Source of the DNA: Pseudomonas mucoides | Lineage (GTDB): Bacteria; Pseudomonadota; Gammaproteobacteria; Pseudomonadales; Pseudomonadaceae | DNA: 64,000 bases | Assembly (NCBI RefSeq): GCF_015461845.1 | Contig: NZ_JACOPW010000002.1 | Coordinates: forward strand, 930,001-994,000 | Direction of reading: 5' to 3' | Shown: piece by piece, positions 1-8,783 of the stretch | How positions within the stretch are numbered: position 1 is the first letter of the stretch | How the letters are laid out: each line of letters begins with the position of its first letter | Notes under the pieces: generated by a model | What the model was told of the DNA's origin: nothing | Databases searched by the model: none | What the model saw: only the letters and a program-made list of their open reading frames with translations | Translations under genes and position numbers: made by a program

Positions 1-344
1 TAACCCTGCCGCACAATGTCGACCGAGATCTCCACCGCCGTTACCGTTCCTCTGTTCTCCAGCCAGTGTGTAGTGTTCCTGTCTTCCGGCCAGCCCACTC
101 CCGGGCCATAGTCCGTGGCAACACCGTTGCGGTGATCGGTGATCGTTCCTTGCAGGATGTAGACGGTGCCGGGTCGGTCTACATGGTTGTGAATCGGCCC
201 GAAGACGCCTCCAGGCTCGATGGTCACCCTGCGCATTCTGAGTTGGCGCCCTGCCATGCCCTCGATCTCAGGACCCAGGTCAATCGTTGCCAGTAACTGC
301 ACCGCAACGCCTTTTGTCTCGGGTGCCGCCTGCTCATTACTCAT
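1..344 (-). CDS. Cupin-domain protein, 3' end at window edge
   Basis: Reading leftward from ATG at 344 gives 114 codons that run to the window edge; the last two bases are TA, so a stop codon probably lies just outside. A small single-domain cupin: cupin motif 1 is seen as a Pro-Ile-His-Asn-His run with the metal-type histidines at residues 52 and 54, followed by a YILQG strand, and motif 2 has a GPGVGWPE turn and a later His in NTTHW. No signal peptide, so cytoplasmic. A purine-rich RBS (GAGAGGAA) sits about 7 nt upstream of the ATG. Family members bind a metal, but the substrate cannot be told from sequence. It is divergent from the chemoreceptor gene. Confident as a cupin fold, no functional call. 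Confidence 0.8.
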   Translation of the reverse strand, partial: MSNEQAAPETKGVAVQLLATIDLGPEIEGMAGRQLRMRRVTIEPGGVFGPIHNHVDRPGTVYILQGTITDHRNGVATDYGPGVGWPEDRNTTHWLENRGTVTAVEISVDIVRQG

Positions 345-589
345 CACCTATTCCTCTCTGTACAGACCGGGCCTGACTGTTAGTAAACACCCTTAAAGCG
401 TGTGTGCACTCGAGAGGCGACAAAGGATCGATCAGCGGTTCAGACGTGTCATGAAATGAAAAGAAGGTGTCGTCGAATGAATGGTCGGCCACAAAAAAAT
501 ACGCGTAAAACACGTCACTAACCGTAGTGGCGCTGCGCCTCTTTCGCACCTCCAAAACATAATAATAATCCGAAGAAGGATCGCGTTTT

Positions 590-2155
590 ATGCGTGTGAA
601 TTTGCCCGTAACCGAGCATGAAAGACTCTTCCCCGCCGAACAACGGTTGATCTCCACAACCGACCTTGATAGCCGAATCACTTACTGCAATGAAGCGTTT
701 GTGGCCATCAGCGGTTTCACCCATGACGAATTGATCGGCCAGCCGCATAACCTGGTCCGACACCCTGATATGCCGCCCGGGGTCTTCATTCATATGTGGC
801 ACACCATCAAGCAAGGCAAACCCTGGATGGGGATTGTGAAAAACCGCGCGAAAAATGGTGATTTCTATTGGGTCAGTACCTACGTCACACCCATCTTTGA
901 AAACGGACGCATGAGTGGCTACGAATCGGTTCGTTCGGTGCCCACTCGCGACCAGGTCCGCCGGTCCTCGGCACTCTATGCGAGGATGCGGGCCGGCAAG
1001 CCGATCGTTTCGCTGAGTGCACGGATTTTCCGGCCGATGCAACACGGCTGGCCATTATTGATGGCAGGTGTGGTTTCACTTCTGGCTGATCAGTGGCTCC
1101 CAAAAGTGGCAGCCCAAGGGGTTCTGTTGGCGAGCCTGGGTATCGCCTGGTACTTGATCGAGTCCCGACATCGCCGAGCCATCGAGCGCACCCTGGCCGA
1201 GCATCCGAAAGCCTTTTCCGATCCGTTGGTCGCGCTCACCTTCAGCGACAACCACGGCCCCCAGGGTCGGCTGGACATGGCCATGCTCAGTGAGGAAGCA
1301 CGCTTGCAGACAGCCCTGTCCCGACTGGTCGATGCCGGGATCAATGTGAAGGCCAAGGCCGCACAGTCCTCCGAACTCTCGGGTGCGCAAGCGCAGTCAC
1401 TGGATCGCCAGCGCAGTGAAACGGATCAGTCCGCCGCCGCCATTTCGCAGATGGCGGCAACGAACCAGGAAGTGACGCAAAACGTCATGAACACCGCGCA
1501 TGCCGCGTCCGAAGCCGACCAGTTGACTCGCGAAGGCAGTGAGCTGGCCGTGCAAAGCCTGAGCGCCATGCAGGCCATGAACGATGCCGTCAACGAAATC
1601 GGCCAGGCGGTCAACGCATTGGCGATCGAGACGCAAGCCATCGGCAGTGTCGTGGACGTCATTACGTCCATCGCCGAACAGACCAACCTGCTGGCGCTGA
1701 ATGCGGCGATCGAGGCGGCCCGGGCAGGTGAACAAGGGCGCGGCTTTGCCGTGGTGGCCGACGAGGTGCGCTCCCTGGCACAACGCACCCGCACCTCCAC
1801 CGAGCAGATCCACGGCATCATCGCGTCACTGAACATGGGCGCCGATCGCGCCGTCTCAACGGCCAGCCGGGGTGAGCAGATTTCCCGCGACAGCATGCAG
1901 CGTGTCGAGGCGGTACAGTCGGCGCTGGTCGGCATCAGTGAAGCCGTCAGCCGAATCACCGGCATGAGCCAGCAGATGGCGTCGGCATCGGAAGAACAAA
2001 GTCACGTGACTGAAGACATCAATCAGCAGATTACGCGGATCGCTCAGCTGTGCGATCACAGTGCCGGGCAGGCCAAGCAAGGTGCTGCGATCAGTCGGGA
2101 TCTGGAGGGAATGGCTGAGTATCTGCACGGATTGGCAGAGCGTTTTAACCGATAG
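590..2155 (+). CDS. Aer-like PAS-containing methyl-accepting chemotaxis protein
   Basis: 521 aa. An N-terminal PAS domain (about 15-125) has the Aer signature: start-proximal [18 protein letters not shown], then RHPDMPP and a [12 protein letters not shown] strand. In Aer this PAS domain binds FAD and reports redox or energy state. A hydrophobic stretch (about 155-195) anchors it in the membrane with no periplasmic sensor loop. The C-terminal half is a cytoplasmic MCP signalling domain with the conserved hairpin tip [19 protein letters not shown] at about 363-381, which contacts CheA and CheW. Predicted role: aerotaxis or energy taxis. An AAGGA ribosome site lies about 11 nt before the ATG. 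A perfect hairpin follows the gene. No chemotaxis kinase genes are nearby, as is usual for scattered Pseudomonas receptors. Confidence 0.9.
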   Translation: MRVNLPVTEHERLFPAEQRLISTTDLDSRITYCNEAFVAISGFTHDELIGQPHNLVRHPDMPPGVFIHMWHTIKQGKPWMGIVKNRAKNGDFYWVSTYVTPIFENGRMSGYESVRSVPTRDQVRRSSALYARMRAGKPIVSLSARIFRPMQHGWPLLMAGVVSLLADQWLPKVAAQGVLLASLGIAWYLIESRHRRAIERTLAEHPKAFSDPLVALTFSDNHGPQGRLDMAMLSEEARLQTALSRLVDAGINVKAKAAQSSELSGAQAQSLDRQRSETDQSAAAISQMAATNQEVTQNVMNTAHAASEADQLTREGSELAVQSLSAMQAMNDAVNEIGQAVNALAIETQAIGSVVDVITSIAEQTNLLALNAAIEAARAGEQGRGFAVVADEVRSLAQRTRTSTEQIHGIIASLNMGADRAVSTASRGEQISRDSMQRVEAVQSALVGISEAVSRITGMSQQMASASEEQSHVTEDINQQITRIAQLCDHSAGQAKQGAAISRDLEGMAEYLHGLAERFNR

Positions 2156-2176
2156 GTATTAGTGACGGTTGACCTA

Positions 2177-2199
2177 CAGGGTGCTGAATCAGCACCCTG
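2177..2199. terminator. Perfect hairpin between convergent genes
   Basis: Ten-base perfect arms (CAGGGTGCTG / CAGCACCCTG) around a 3-nt loop, 21 bp after the chemoreceptor stop and 90 bp before the end of the convergent MFS gene. There is no U-run on either side, so it may be a transcript-stabilising hairpin rather than a full intrinsic terminator. Confidence 0.55.
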
Positions 2200-2289
2200 C
2201 GGTCATCACGGGCAGCACTTCCGTAAACAGGAGTCCCCCATCAGCAGGACAACGTTGCCAGATAATACGCCGTCGACCTTCCAAAATAT

Positions 2290-3504
2290 CTAGGATCGAC
2301 GACCCGGTTGGAACCCATGACGTCTCGCACTCAACACGGCCAGTAGGCTCAAAACTGCAAGAACCAATAGCGTCCATGGGAAAGAGCCAGGACCGGCGTA
2401 TTGAAGTAACACTCCCCCCAGCAGCCCACCGCCGGCGACAGCAAGATTGAATACGGTTACCAACATTGACTGCGCGACATCTGTCCCTTCACCCGCGTTA
2501 TCCGCGATGGCTGTCTGCAACAGCGTTGGCGCCCCACCGAAGGTCAGCCCCCACAAGGCAATACCAGCCAGCGTAACCATTGAGCTGCCATTGGCGAAGC
2601 CAATGATTAATGCAGCCGCGGCAAACAGAGCGAGGCTGAGAATCGTCAGCATCCTGAGAGAGCGATCTACAAACACCCCCGTTATCCAGATTCCGAGGAC
2701 GGAAGAGGCACCAAACAAAAACAACACAACATCCACATATTCGGCAAGTCCCACTGACGCCAGATAAGGTGCGATATAGGTGTAGAGGATGTTGTGAGCC
2801 AAGATCCAGGCAAAGATCACAAAGAGGACTGACCGGATACCCGGGGTAAGGAAAATTTCGCGAATGGATTGACGCTTTGAAGACGATTGACCGGGGTAAT
2901 CAGGAATACAGGATCGGACCCAAATCAACAGTGCAAATGAAAGCCCCGACATTATCCAAAATACGCCTCTCCAATCCGAAAGACCGCCCAGCCAGGTGCC
3001 CAATGGAACACCAATAGACAGAGCGATGGGTTGGCCAACCCCGACAATTGCCAAGGCGCGTCCTTGAAGATGGTTAGGGACCATGCGTCTGGCGTAGCCA
3101 GCCAGCAGCCCCCAAATAAGACCCGCCGCCATACCTGCAATAAAACGCGAGACAAGTATCACTACGAAATTAGAAGAAAGCGCGGTAATTGAGTTGAATA
3201 CCAGCAAACCAAGAATAGCCAGAAGAAACAGAGGTCTCCTCCGCCAACTGCGTGTGGCTGCAACGATAGGAATCGCGGCTAAAACCGAACCCAACGCATA
3301 GAGAGTTACCAACTGACCGGCGAAAGCCTCTGAAACGCCAAGGCTTGATCCAATCTGTGGCAACAGTCCCGCCGGCATGGTTTCAGTCATGATGGCAATG
3401 AAACCCGCCAGGGTAAACGCCAGTAACTTCCAAATAGGAATACGTTCGCTATAGCCGATATCGGAAATAGGCTGATTGGAAAAACTGTTGTCCTGAGCTG
3501 TCAT
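2290..3504 (-). CDS. MFS transporter (DHA1-type exporter)
   Basis: 404 aa with about 12 hydrophobic segments. The loop after TM2 has TRSWRRRPLF, a form of MFS motif A, and the TM5 region has GVPLGTWLG, the motif-C-like signature of drug/H+ antiporters. Overall it resembles the AraJ/YdhP group of sugar or drug exporters; the substrate is unknown. It lies downstream of, and on the same strand as, a TetR-family gene, and a sequence block upstream of it is repeated in front of that regulator (see operator entries), which suggests the pair is a regulator-exporter module. The base composition of the pair is lower in GC than the flanks. Start chosen at ATG 3504; an AT-rich promoter region of 370 bp precedes it. 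Confidence 0.85.
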   Translation of the reverse strand: MTAQDNSFSNQPISDIGYSERIPIWKLLAFTLAGFIAIMTETMPAGLLPQIGSSLGVSEAFAGQLVTLYALGSVLAAIPIVAATRSWRRRPLFLLAILGLLVFNSITALSSNFVVILVSRFIAGMAAGLIWGLLAGYARRMVPNHLQGRALAIVGVGQPIALSIGVPLGTWLGGLSDWRGVFWIMSGLSFALLIWVRSCIPDYPGQSSSKRQSIREIFLTPGIRSVLFVIFAWILAHNILYTYIAPYLASVGLAEYVDVVLFLFGASSVLGIWITGVFVDRSLRMLTILSLALFAAAALIIGFANGSSMVTLAGIALWGLTFGGAPTLLQTAIADNAGEGTDVAQSMLVTVFNLAVAGGGLLGGVLLQYAGPGSFPWTLLVLAVLSLLAVLSARRHGFQPGRRS

Positions 3505-3876
3505 AATACGTTCACCGCTTTAATATTTTGGGACTTTGCAAAGTAGATGCGCACGCTGGAGAATCTCGTATTCATAAACGTCCGCGTGCCATCCAAAGGG
3601 GGTCAACAGGCTCGAATGCTATTGATATTTTTACGATACTTTCAACAGCACTAACTCAAGGCTCGGGTACCGCGTCACCTCAAACGCGATAGATCCACGT
3701 TAACTTGCCTTGTTTTATCAATCATTACAGCCAAGACGCGTTCGTACTGATGGTGTTCAGCGCAGGTTTTACATCGCATTAACACGATCATCTAAAACAG
3801 CCAGACTTCTGGAATGATCAGTACAATACTAGGCAAAAAAATTTAACTGAGCTTGGTTATTCTAAAAAAAAGGGCC
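3505..3876. other. AT-rich intergenic region upstream of the MFS exporter
   Basis: 372 bp between the TetR gene end and the MFS start. It is distinctly AT-rich compared with the surrounding genes. No coding potential is convincing in any frame. The only structured element recognised is a copy of the block TCTGGAATGATC at 3808-3819, next to a potential promoter on the minus strand. Consistent with horizontally acquired DNA. Confidence 0.5.
3808..3825. promoter_or_regulatory. Putative TetR operator, site 2 (upstream of MFS gene)
   Basis: TCTGGAATGATC followed by AGTACA. The first 12 bases are identical, in the same orientation, to the block in front of the TetR gene at 4470-4481; the right half-site is degenerate here. 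A 12-base exact match in two regulatory gaps of one regulator-exporter pair is unlikely by chance, but binding is inferred only. Confidence 0.4.
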
Positions 3877-4458
3877 TCAAAGAGCACTTATTGCGACGTC
3901 AACAATGTCTCCCAGCCTTTCCGCACGCTCTTCTTGTGCACTTCCTTTGCCAAGCACCCTGATACCCTGAATTGTGCTGACAAAGAATCTCGCGAGTGCG
4001 CCGGGATTTTTTTCTACGGATATTTCGCCGCTCTCCTGGCCTCGCTTTATCAGCCCCTTAAGGGCCCGCTCCATGCGCGAAAAATTTTGGGCGACCAAAC
4101 TTGCTATTTCCTGATCATGCCTTGCCAACTCTAACGAGGCATTGGCGACCATGCACCCCAGACTCTCTTTATCGTTGAGTTCTTCCGAAACAATTTTCAT
4201 CAGCAGTTTGCGCACAATATCTCGCACCAAACCTTCCTCTGATAAAATCGAGATATTTGGCGCAGTGAGTTGGTAATAACGGCGAAGAGCAAATTCATAG
4301 AGACCTCGTTTGCTGCCGAACGCGTTATAGAGACTTCCGCGTCCTAACCCCGTTCCGTCTACAAGATGTTGAATACTTGCTCCGCTATACCCTCGCAACC
4401 AGAAAACATGCATAGCCGCTTCGGCTATGGCATCTGAGTCAAACTCCTTGGGTCTCAT
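3877..4458 (-). CDS. TetR/AcrR-family transcriptional regulator
   Basis: About 193 aa from the ATG at 4458. The N-terminal MRPKEFDSDAIAEAAM, then FWLRGYSGASIQHLVDG and GLGRGSLYNAFGSKRGLYE form a canonical TetR helix-turn-helix (residues about 7-55). The C-terminal two thirds is the variable ligand-binding helical domain. An upstream ATG at 4506 would add 16 residues, but the operator-like palindrome at 4470-4487 would then lie inside the coding sequence and the extension has no family match, so 4458 is preferred. It probably represses itself and the downstream MFS exporter. The inducer is unknown. Codon use is more AT-rich than in neighbours. Confidence 0.85.
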   Translation of the reverse strand: MRPKEFDSDAIAEAAMHVFWLRGYSGASIQHLVDGTGLGRGSLYNAFGSKRGLYEFALRRYYQLTAPNISILSEEGLVRDIVRKLLMKIVSEELNDKESLGCMVANASLELARHDQEIASLVAQNFSRMERALKGLIKRGQESGEISVEKNPGALARFFVSTIQGIRVLGKGSAQEERAERLGDIVDVAISAL

Positions 4459-4813
4459 AGGGTGTGCGCTCTGGAATGATCGTTCCAAACAATCTAAAGC
4501 GTCCATGCCCGATAGTCAACACACGATTGAGCGCTCTGAAACGGGTCTCTTGGCCTTTACCGTAAACAGGGCAATACTAAAAAATGATCTTCAGCACACA
4601 AAAAATCCTGTAATTGCCGAAAATCGGCTCCATCCCCGGGCTTACTTCGAAAGCTCTTGCAACAAAGTTTGAAATCGTGCTGCAGCAATCCACCTGTGGA
4701 TTCAATCGGCCAGATGCAACCATCCGCAAACGTATAATTCAACGCTGATGATTGGAGCCGTATTGGTCAAAAGGAGATCGGGTGGGGGCATTACGCAGGT
4801 TCGCCCCCCACTA
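4459..4813. other. Intergenic region upstream of the tetR gene
   Basis: 355 bp with the operator-like palindrome at its left end and a hairpin at its right end (4782-4789 with 4803-4811; GTGGGGGC arms) that follows the DHWC-cupin gene. A 61-codon frame on the minus strand (4557-4742) lacks family features and is not called. The rest is featureless AT-rich sequence. Confidence 0.45.
4470..4488. promoter_or_regulatory. Putative TetR operator, site 1 (autoregulatory)
   Basis: TCTGGAATGATCGTTCCA: an imperfect 16-base dyad (TGGAATGATC-GTTCCA, two mismatched positions) about 12 bp upstream of the preferred tetR start codon at 4458. The left half is repeated exactly upstream of the MFS gene. The position would block the tetR promoter or its first transcribed bases. 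Confidence 0.5.
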
Positions 4814-5143
4814 CTAATCCACAATAAACAACTTCGCCCCGGTGGTGGTGAACGACCGATGTCCCTCAGCATTATTACCCACCTGATAACTCATGCCCGG
4901 CGTCAGTGTGAACTGACGACCATCTTCCAGCTCTGTATGCAACTGCCCCTCCAGGCACAAAAGGATGTGCCCCCTCGAGCACCAGTGATCGGCCAGATAC
5001 CCAGGGCTGTACTCGACCATCCGCACACGCGCTGAACCAAACTGGCAGGTCCGCCAATAGGCAGTGCCTGTCTGACCGGCATGCGCCACCGGCTCTATCG
5101 TTGACCAATCGGTGGTACCGAAAGGAATGGCAGTGAGATCCAT
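4814..5143 (-). CDS. DHCW-motif-type cupin-fold protein
   Basis: 109 aa, a complete small cupin. It carries the motif ADHWCSRGH at residues 51-59, matching the family named for an Asp-His-Cys-Trp-type motif (the order here is DHWC); in that family the His, Cys and second His are thought to form a metal or active site. The following LCLEGQLHTELEDG strand and the GMSYQVGNN turn are typical cupin strands. No signal peptide. Monocistronic. No function is established for the family. A short GC-rich hairpin (4782-4811) lies just after its stop. Confidence 0.75.
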   Translation of the reverse strand: MDLTAIPFGTTDWSTIEPVAHAGQTGTAYWRTCQFGSARVRMVEYSPGYLADHWCSRGHILLCLEGQLHTELEDGRQFTLTPGMSYQVGNNAEGHRSFTTTGAKLFIVD

Positions 5144-5292
5144 GGTTGCCTCATCGAATTACAATAGATGCGGACCGTAACAATCTGGCGATGGTGCCGA
5201 TAGACACAGATAGCCCGGATTTAGGGGATACAGGCGCTGCAAACCCGCAACAGGCTAGCGAGCCACCTCACTGTTGTTTCTGGCTTACCGTA

Positions 5293-6099
5293 CTAGCGAT
5301 GGTTGCGATAGCGTTCGGTCAACGACTGCACGAGGGTGACGTAGGATTGCGTCTCGGCGTAGGGAGGCACCCCGTTGTACTCGACCACGGACGCTTCGCC
5401 AGCGTTATAGCCTGCCAACGCCAGCACCTGGTTTCCGTTGAAGCGCTTGAGCAACCAGGCCAGGTAGCGCACGCCGCCACGGATGTTTTGTCGTGCGTCG
5501 AACGGATTGTCCACGGCGAAGCGCTCGGCGGTGGCGGGCATCAACTGCATCAGCCCTTGGGCGCCAGCCTCGGAAATGGCGTTGGGGCGAAACGCCGATT
5601 CGGCATGAATCACTGCGCGGACCAGCGCCCTGTCGACACCGTAATGACCCGCAGCGGCTTCGATCTCCCGCCGATAGGAATCAGTGTCCAGGCGCAGTGA
5701 GGCGACCTTGAAATCCTTCGGCACCCTGCACAGATAGCAGCCCTTGATGACATAGAGCTCAAGGACATCGACCCGTGCGGAGATGCCGACGGGACGTCGG
5801 CTCACATATTGACGAATACCCTTGTGCTTGAAGGTGAACACCCGAACCCGCACCGCGCCTGAATCGTCGTCCTGCGCAAGCTGGGGCGGGTCAATTGTCT
5901 TAGTGCCGACACCGGCGCCCGCCGTGCCATTCAGGCGAGTGCAGCGGGCGTTGGAACTGGCTTGGCTGGTGTAGCTGATGGCTCCGTCACTGGCTTGGCA
6001 CTTGAACGTGGCGCTCGCGCACAGTGGAGCGGCCAGCAAGGCCAGCTCGATGCAGCCAAGAAGGCTCTTGCGAGCCCATCGCCATGCTCTGGAACTCAT
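5293..6099 (-). CDS. Secreted lytic transglycosylase (DUF4124-like + SLT)
   Basis: 268 aa from ATG 6099; a GTG one codon earlier is possible. Signal peptide at about 1-29 (RKSLLGCIELALLAAPLCASA). Residues about 30-60 are a short DUF4124-type region (FKCQASDGAISYTSQ). The C-terminal half is a family-1 SLT domain: the catalytic Glu is at about 167 in VIHAESAFRPNAIS, followed by GAQGLMQLMPATAERF, the NIRGGVRYL motif and ALAGYNAGE. It cleaves the MurNAc-GlcNAc bond of peptidoglycan with 1,6-anhydro ring formation in the periplasm. The pair of cysteines in GCYLC at about 121-124 may be structural. It may be translationally coupled to a possible 67-codon upstream frame (TGATG overlap). Confidence 0.9.
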   Translation of the reverse strand: MSSRAWRWARKSLLGCIELALLAAPLCASATFKCQASDGAISYTSQASSNARCTRLNGTAGAGVGTKTIDPPQLAQDDDSGAVRVRVFTFKHKGIRQYVSRRPVGISARVDVLELYVIKGCYLCRVPKDFKVASLRLDTDSYRREIEAAAGHYGVDRALVRAVIHAESAFRPNAISEAGAQGLMQLMPATAERFAVDNPFDARQNIRGGVRYLAWLLKRFNGNQVLALAGYNAGEASVVEYNGVPPYAETQSYVTLVQSLTERYRNHR

Positions 6100-6302
6100 C
6101 ACATCGCTCCGTGCCCGGGCGCAGCCTTTGGAGGCCTGTACTGGTGATCGCCTTTGTTCTGATAGTTATACCCCTTGTAACCGGTCAAGGAACTTGCATT
6201 GACGTACGGGCTGCCAGCGCTCCAAGGCGAGGCCCAGACTTGATTGCTCGCACGACGCGCCTTCCCAACTGTTGCATGGACGAAAGCTGAGTGCTTTGGC
6301 AT
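6099..6302 (-). CDS. Possible small protein overlapping the transglycosylase start
   Basis: A 67-codon frame whose TGA overlaps the ATG of the transglycosylase (ATGTGATG arrangement), the geometry of translational coupling. The product has a Tyr/Asn/Gln-rich middle (GYKGYNYQNKG) and a His/Pro/Gly tail, with no recognisable domain and no signal peptide from this start. Its ATG lies inside a 7-bp-arm palindrome (6299-6317) and the only SD-like bases (AGGA) abut the ATG directly, which argues against this start. It could be the 3' part of a longer or decayed gene. Weak call. Confidence 0.3.
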   Translation of the reverse strand: MPKHSAFVHATVGKARRASNQVWASPWSAGSPYVNASSLTGYKGYNYQNKGDHQYRPPKAAPGHGAM

Positions 6303-6317
6303 TCCTGCCGGGAATGC
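6299..6317. promoter_or_regulatory. Perfect 7-bp inverted repeat GCATTCC-N5-GGAATGC
   Basis: The dyad lies between the transglycosylase region and the divergent methyltransferase, followed by an AT-rich stretch that could hold a promoter. It could be an operator serving one or both directions. Nothing else supports a specific regulator. Confidence 0.35.
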
Positions 6318-6391
6318 AATGCATAAAATTAATGAATTTTTATTATCGCCGCTTATGACCTAAGTTGATTCCAAGGACATGGAGAACCGCC

Positions 6392-7105
6392 TTGAAATCA
6401 CCACTTAACCCCGCTGAAAAGTTTGATAACACTCGGGCCAATGAGTACGGACGACAGAGCCGTATCGCACTGGCAGGTTATGACGCCTGTCAGGACTTGG
6501 TGGCGTGCATGCTCGCGGCAAGCCTTGGAAATAGGGACTCGGCAAAAATACTGGTCGTTGGCGCTGGCGGTACGGCGCAGGAGATCATCGCGATGGCCAG
6601 GCTTGAGCCAGTCTGGCGCTTCACCGCCGTTGATCCGTCTGAGCCGATGCTGGAAACCGCGAAACAGCAGTTAGCCGTAAACAACGTGCTTGAAAGAACG
6701 GACGTGCATCTCGGGCACGTTGAAGACTTGGCCGCAGATGAGTCCTACGACGCAGCCACTTTGATCGGTGTACTCCACCATCTCGATGGGGATGATGCCA
6801 AGGGAGAAATTTTACGGTCCATTCGGGCTTGTCTGAAACCGGGGGCTCCACTGATTGTCGCCGGCAATCACTATGCCTACGCCAGCCAGCCGTTACTCCT
6901 GGCAGCCTGGGGGCAACGTTGGCGGCAGCACGGAGCCAGTCCGGATGAAGTGAAAGTCAAACTTGGGAAAATTCTTCAAGGCGCTGACCCTCCACATTCT
7001 GAGGCGGCTGTTCAGAAGCTTTTGCATGATGCGGGTTTTGGGGACGCTACCCGTTTTTTCAGCAGCCTGTTTTGGGGTGCCTGGTTAACGTGTAAAACAG
7101 TCTGA
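6392..7105 (+). CDS. Class I SAM-dependent methyltransferase
   Basis: 237 aa from a TTG at 6392, chosen because GGAGAA lies 7 nt upstream and the product then begins MKSPLNPAEKFD, a common start in this family; the frame is open a little further upstream. Motif I is ILVVGAGGTAQE (about 55-66), with an acidic residue after strand 2 (TAVDPSEPM) and motif IV-like ATLIGVLHHL. The glycine-rich loop binds S-adenosylmethionine. The acceptor substrate is unknown; the PAEKFDN start is reminiscent of UbiE/tellurite-type small-molecule methyltransferases. Stand-alone gene convergent with the dehydrogenase. Confidence 0.8.
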   Translation: MKSPLNPAEKFDNTRANEYGRQSRIALAGYDACQDLVACMLAASLGNRDSAKILVVGAGGTAQEIIAMARLEPVWRFTAVDPSEPMLETAKQQLAVNNVLERTDVHLGHVEDLAADESYDAATLIGVLHHLDGDDAKGEILRSIRACLKPGAPLIVAGNHYAYASQPLLLAAWGQRWRQHGASPDEVKVKLGKILQGADPPHSEAAVQKLLHDAGFGDATRFFSSLFWGAWLTCKTV

Positions 7106-7128
7106 ACGGCGATCTGACATGCACGGAG

Positions 7129-7950
7129 CTAGACTCCGCCGTCATCCCCTTTAGTTGGCGTAACAGCCGAACCTGCCAGCAGGCCGCCGTCAATGTTGAA
7201 TTCACTGCCGGTGATGTATGTCGCTTCATCCGAGGCCAGTAACAGCGCCACGGCCGCCACTTCTTCGGGCATGCCAAACCGTCTGAGCGGCGTATCCCGG
7301 ACCAGTGCGGCCATTCGTTCTTCACGCCCCTCGTCGGTGCCTAACATCGGCTCCCACATGGGCGTGAGGATCGCCGCCGGATGAATTGAGTTGCACCGAA
7401 CCTTGAGGCCTTGCTCAGCGCAGTAAAGCGCCACCGTTTTCGTGTGATTACGAACCGCGCCCTTGGACGATGCGTACGCTGCCGCGCCCGGAATACCGAC
7501 CAAACCTGAGCGGGAGGAGATGTTGATAATCGAGCCCGATCCTGGATTCCGCATGGCGCGAATGGCGTACTTGCACCCCAGGAATACACCGTCAAGATTG
7601 GTCTGATGCACGGCGAGCCAGTCTTCCAGTCGCGCATGTTCCGGGTCGTGCCGCACGGCGCCTTGTTCAAACCCGGTAATGCCGGCGTTGTTCACCAGGA
7701 TGTCCAGCCTGTCGCGCTCTTTCAAAATGTGCGCCGTCACTCGCTGCCAATCGTCCTCCCGCCGCACATCCAGGCGCAGATAACGGGCACGATCACCGAG
7801 TGAGTTTGCTAGCGCTCTGCCGAGCTCATCGTTTATATCGGTGACGTAAACGAAGCACCCCTCCTGCACGTAGAGTCGTGCAATCGCGGCGCCAATTCCT
7901 TGGGCTGCCCCTGTAATGATCGCAGTCTTGGCGGTGAGTTTATTGTCCAT
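7129..7950 (-). CDS. Short-chain dehydrogenase/reductase (SDR)
   Basis: 273 aa from ATG 7950; a GGA element lies 8 nt upstream, and 24 upstream codons in frame are judged non-coding. Classical SDR: cofactor motif TGAAQGIG at 13-20, NNAG at 87-90, catalytic Ser in NISSRSG (about 145), Tyr159 and Lys163 in [11 protein letters not shown], and a C-terminal [14 protein letters not shown]. The Asp at 38 (YVTDIN) after strand 2 points to NAD(H) rather than NADP(H). The closest kind is the cyclic-alcohol or glucose 1-dehydrogenase-like group; the substrate is not determinable. Transcribed toward the methyltransferase at 6392. Confidence 0.87.
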   Translation of the reverse strand: MDNKLTAKTAIITGAAQGIGAAIARLYVQEGCFVYVTDINDELGRALANSLGDRARYLRLDVRREDDWQRVTAHILKERDRLDILVNNAGITGFEQGAVRHDPEHARLEDWLAVHQTNLDGVFLGCKYAIRAMRNPGSGSIINISSRSGLVGIPGAAAYASSKGAVRNHTKTVALYCAEQGLKVRCNSIHPAAILTPMWEPMLGTDEGREERMAALVRDTPLRRFGMPEEVAAVALLLASDEATYITGSEFNIDGGLLAGSAVTPTKGDDGGV

Positions 7951-8096
7951 AAATGATCCTGAGACGCCCTTGGTTTGATGGATGCAAAGCGTTAACCAAC
8001 CCGAAGTCGAGTTCACACGCAAAAGCAGACACTAGCACCCCGAACATAAAGCACCTGTTCTATCCTCTCATCCAACCAACAACTCCGGACATCAAC

Positions 8097-8771
8097 ATGC
8101 CCGCTCCCGAATCCACCCTCCTCCAAAGCTGGCACCATAATGCCCGATCCTGGATCGAAGCCATCCGCACCGGCGCTATCGAAAGCCGCCGGCAAGTCAC
8201 CGACCAGGCCATCTTGTTGGCGGTAATGGGCCGGCAGCCTGAGCGCGTGCTCGACCTGGGGTGTGGTGAGGGCTGGTTGTTGCGTGCGCTGGCTGACCGG
8301 GGCATAGAGGCGGTCGGGGTGGACGGTGATGCGACGCTGATCGAGGCGGCACGGGCAGCGGGCTCTTCGACAGTACAGGTGGCGAGTTATGAAGAATTGG
8401 TGGAGGCGAAGGTCAACGTTGGCAGTGACTTCGATCTGATCTGCGCCAACTTCGCACTGCTGCACCAGGACATCATCCCGCTGCTCACGGCCATGAACGC
8501 CCTGCTCGTTCCTGGCGGCACGCTGGTGATCCAGACGCTGCATCCGTGGACCGTAGCGGCCGGCAACTATCAGGATGGTTGGCGGGAAGAGACCTTCGCC
8601 GGGTTCGGGGGTCAGTGGCAACCCATGCCCTGGTATTTCCGCACCTTGTCCAGTTGGCTCAATGCGCTGGACATGGCTGGTTTTCGGCTGGTCGCCTTGC
8701 AGGAGCCGCAGCACCCGCAAAGTCCTGTGCCGCAGTCATTGTTGTTGATGGCGGAGCGGCGGGAGTCATAG
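8097..8771 (+). CDS. Class I SAM-dependent methyltransferase
   Basis: 224 aa from ATG 8097. Motif I VLDLGCGEGWLLRAL starts at residue 51, the acidic residue VDGDATLIEAA follows strand 2, ICANFALLHQD is motif IV and LLVPGGTLVIQTLHP is motif V/VI. This is a UbiE/Coq5-like small-molecule methyltransferase of unknown acceptor. The frame extends upstream to 7953, but that part overlaps the divergent SDR gene start and is Pro/Ser-rich low-quality sequence, so it is excluded. It ends 12 bp before the convergent cytochrome gene. Confidence 0.82.
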   Translation: MPAPESTLLQSWHHNARSWIEAIRTGAIESRRQVTDQAILLAVMGRQPERVLDLGCGEGWLLRALADRGIEAVGVDGDATLIEAARAAGSSTVQVASYEELVEAKVNVGSDFDLICANFALLHQDIIPLLTAMNALLVPGGTLVIQTLHPWTVAAGNYQDGWREETFAGFGGQWQPMPWYFRTLSSWLNALDMAGFRLVALQEPQHPQSPVPQSLLLMAERRES

Positions 8772-8783
8772 CAATCGCGAATG

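Noticed and set aside
345..589. FliA-type promoter for the Aer-like receptor
   Set aside because: No GCCGATAA-like -10 was found in the gap.
4557..4742. 61-codon minus-strand frame in the gap upstream of tetR
   Set aside because: No RBS, no family resemblance, odd Cys-rich composition; chance frame in AT-rich DNA.
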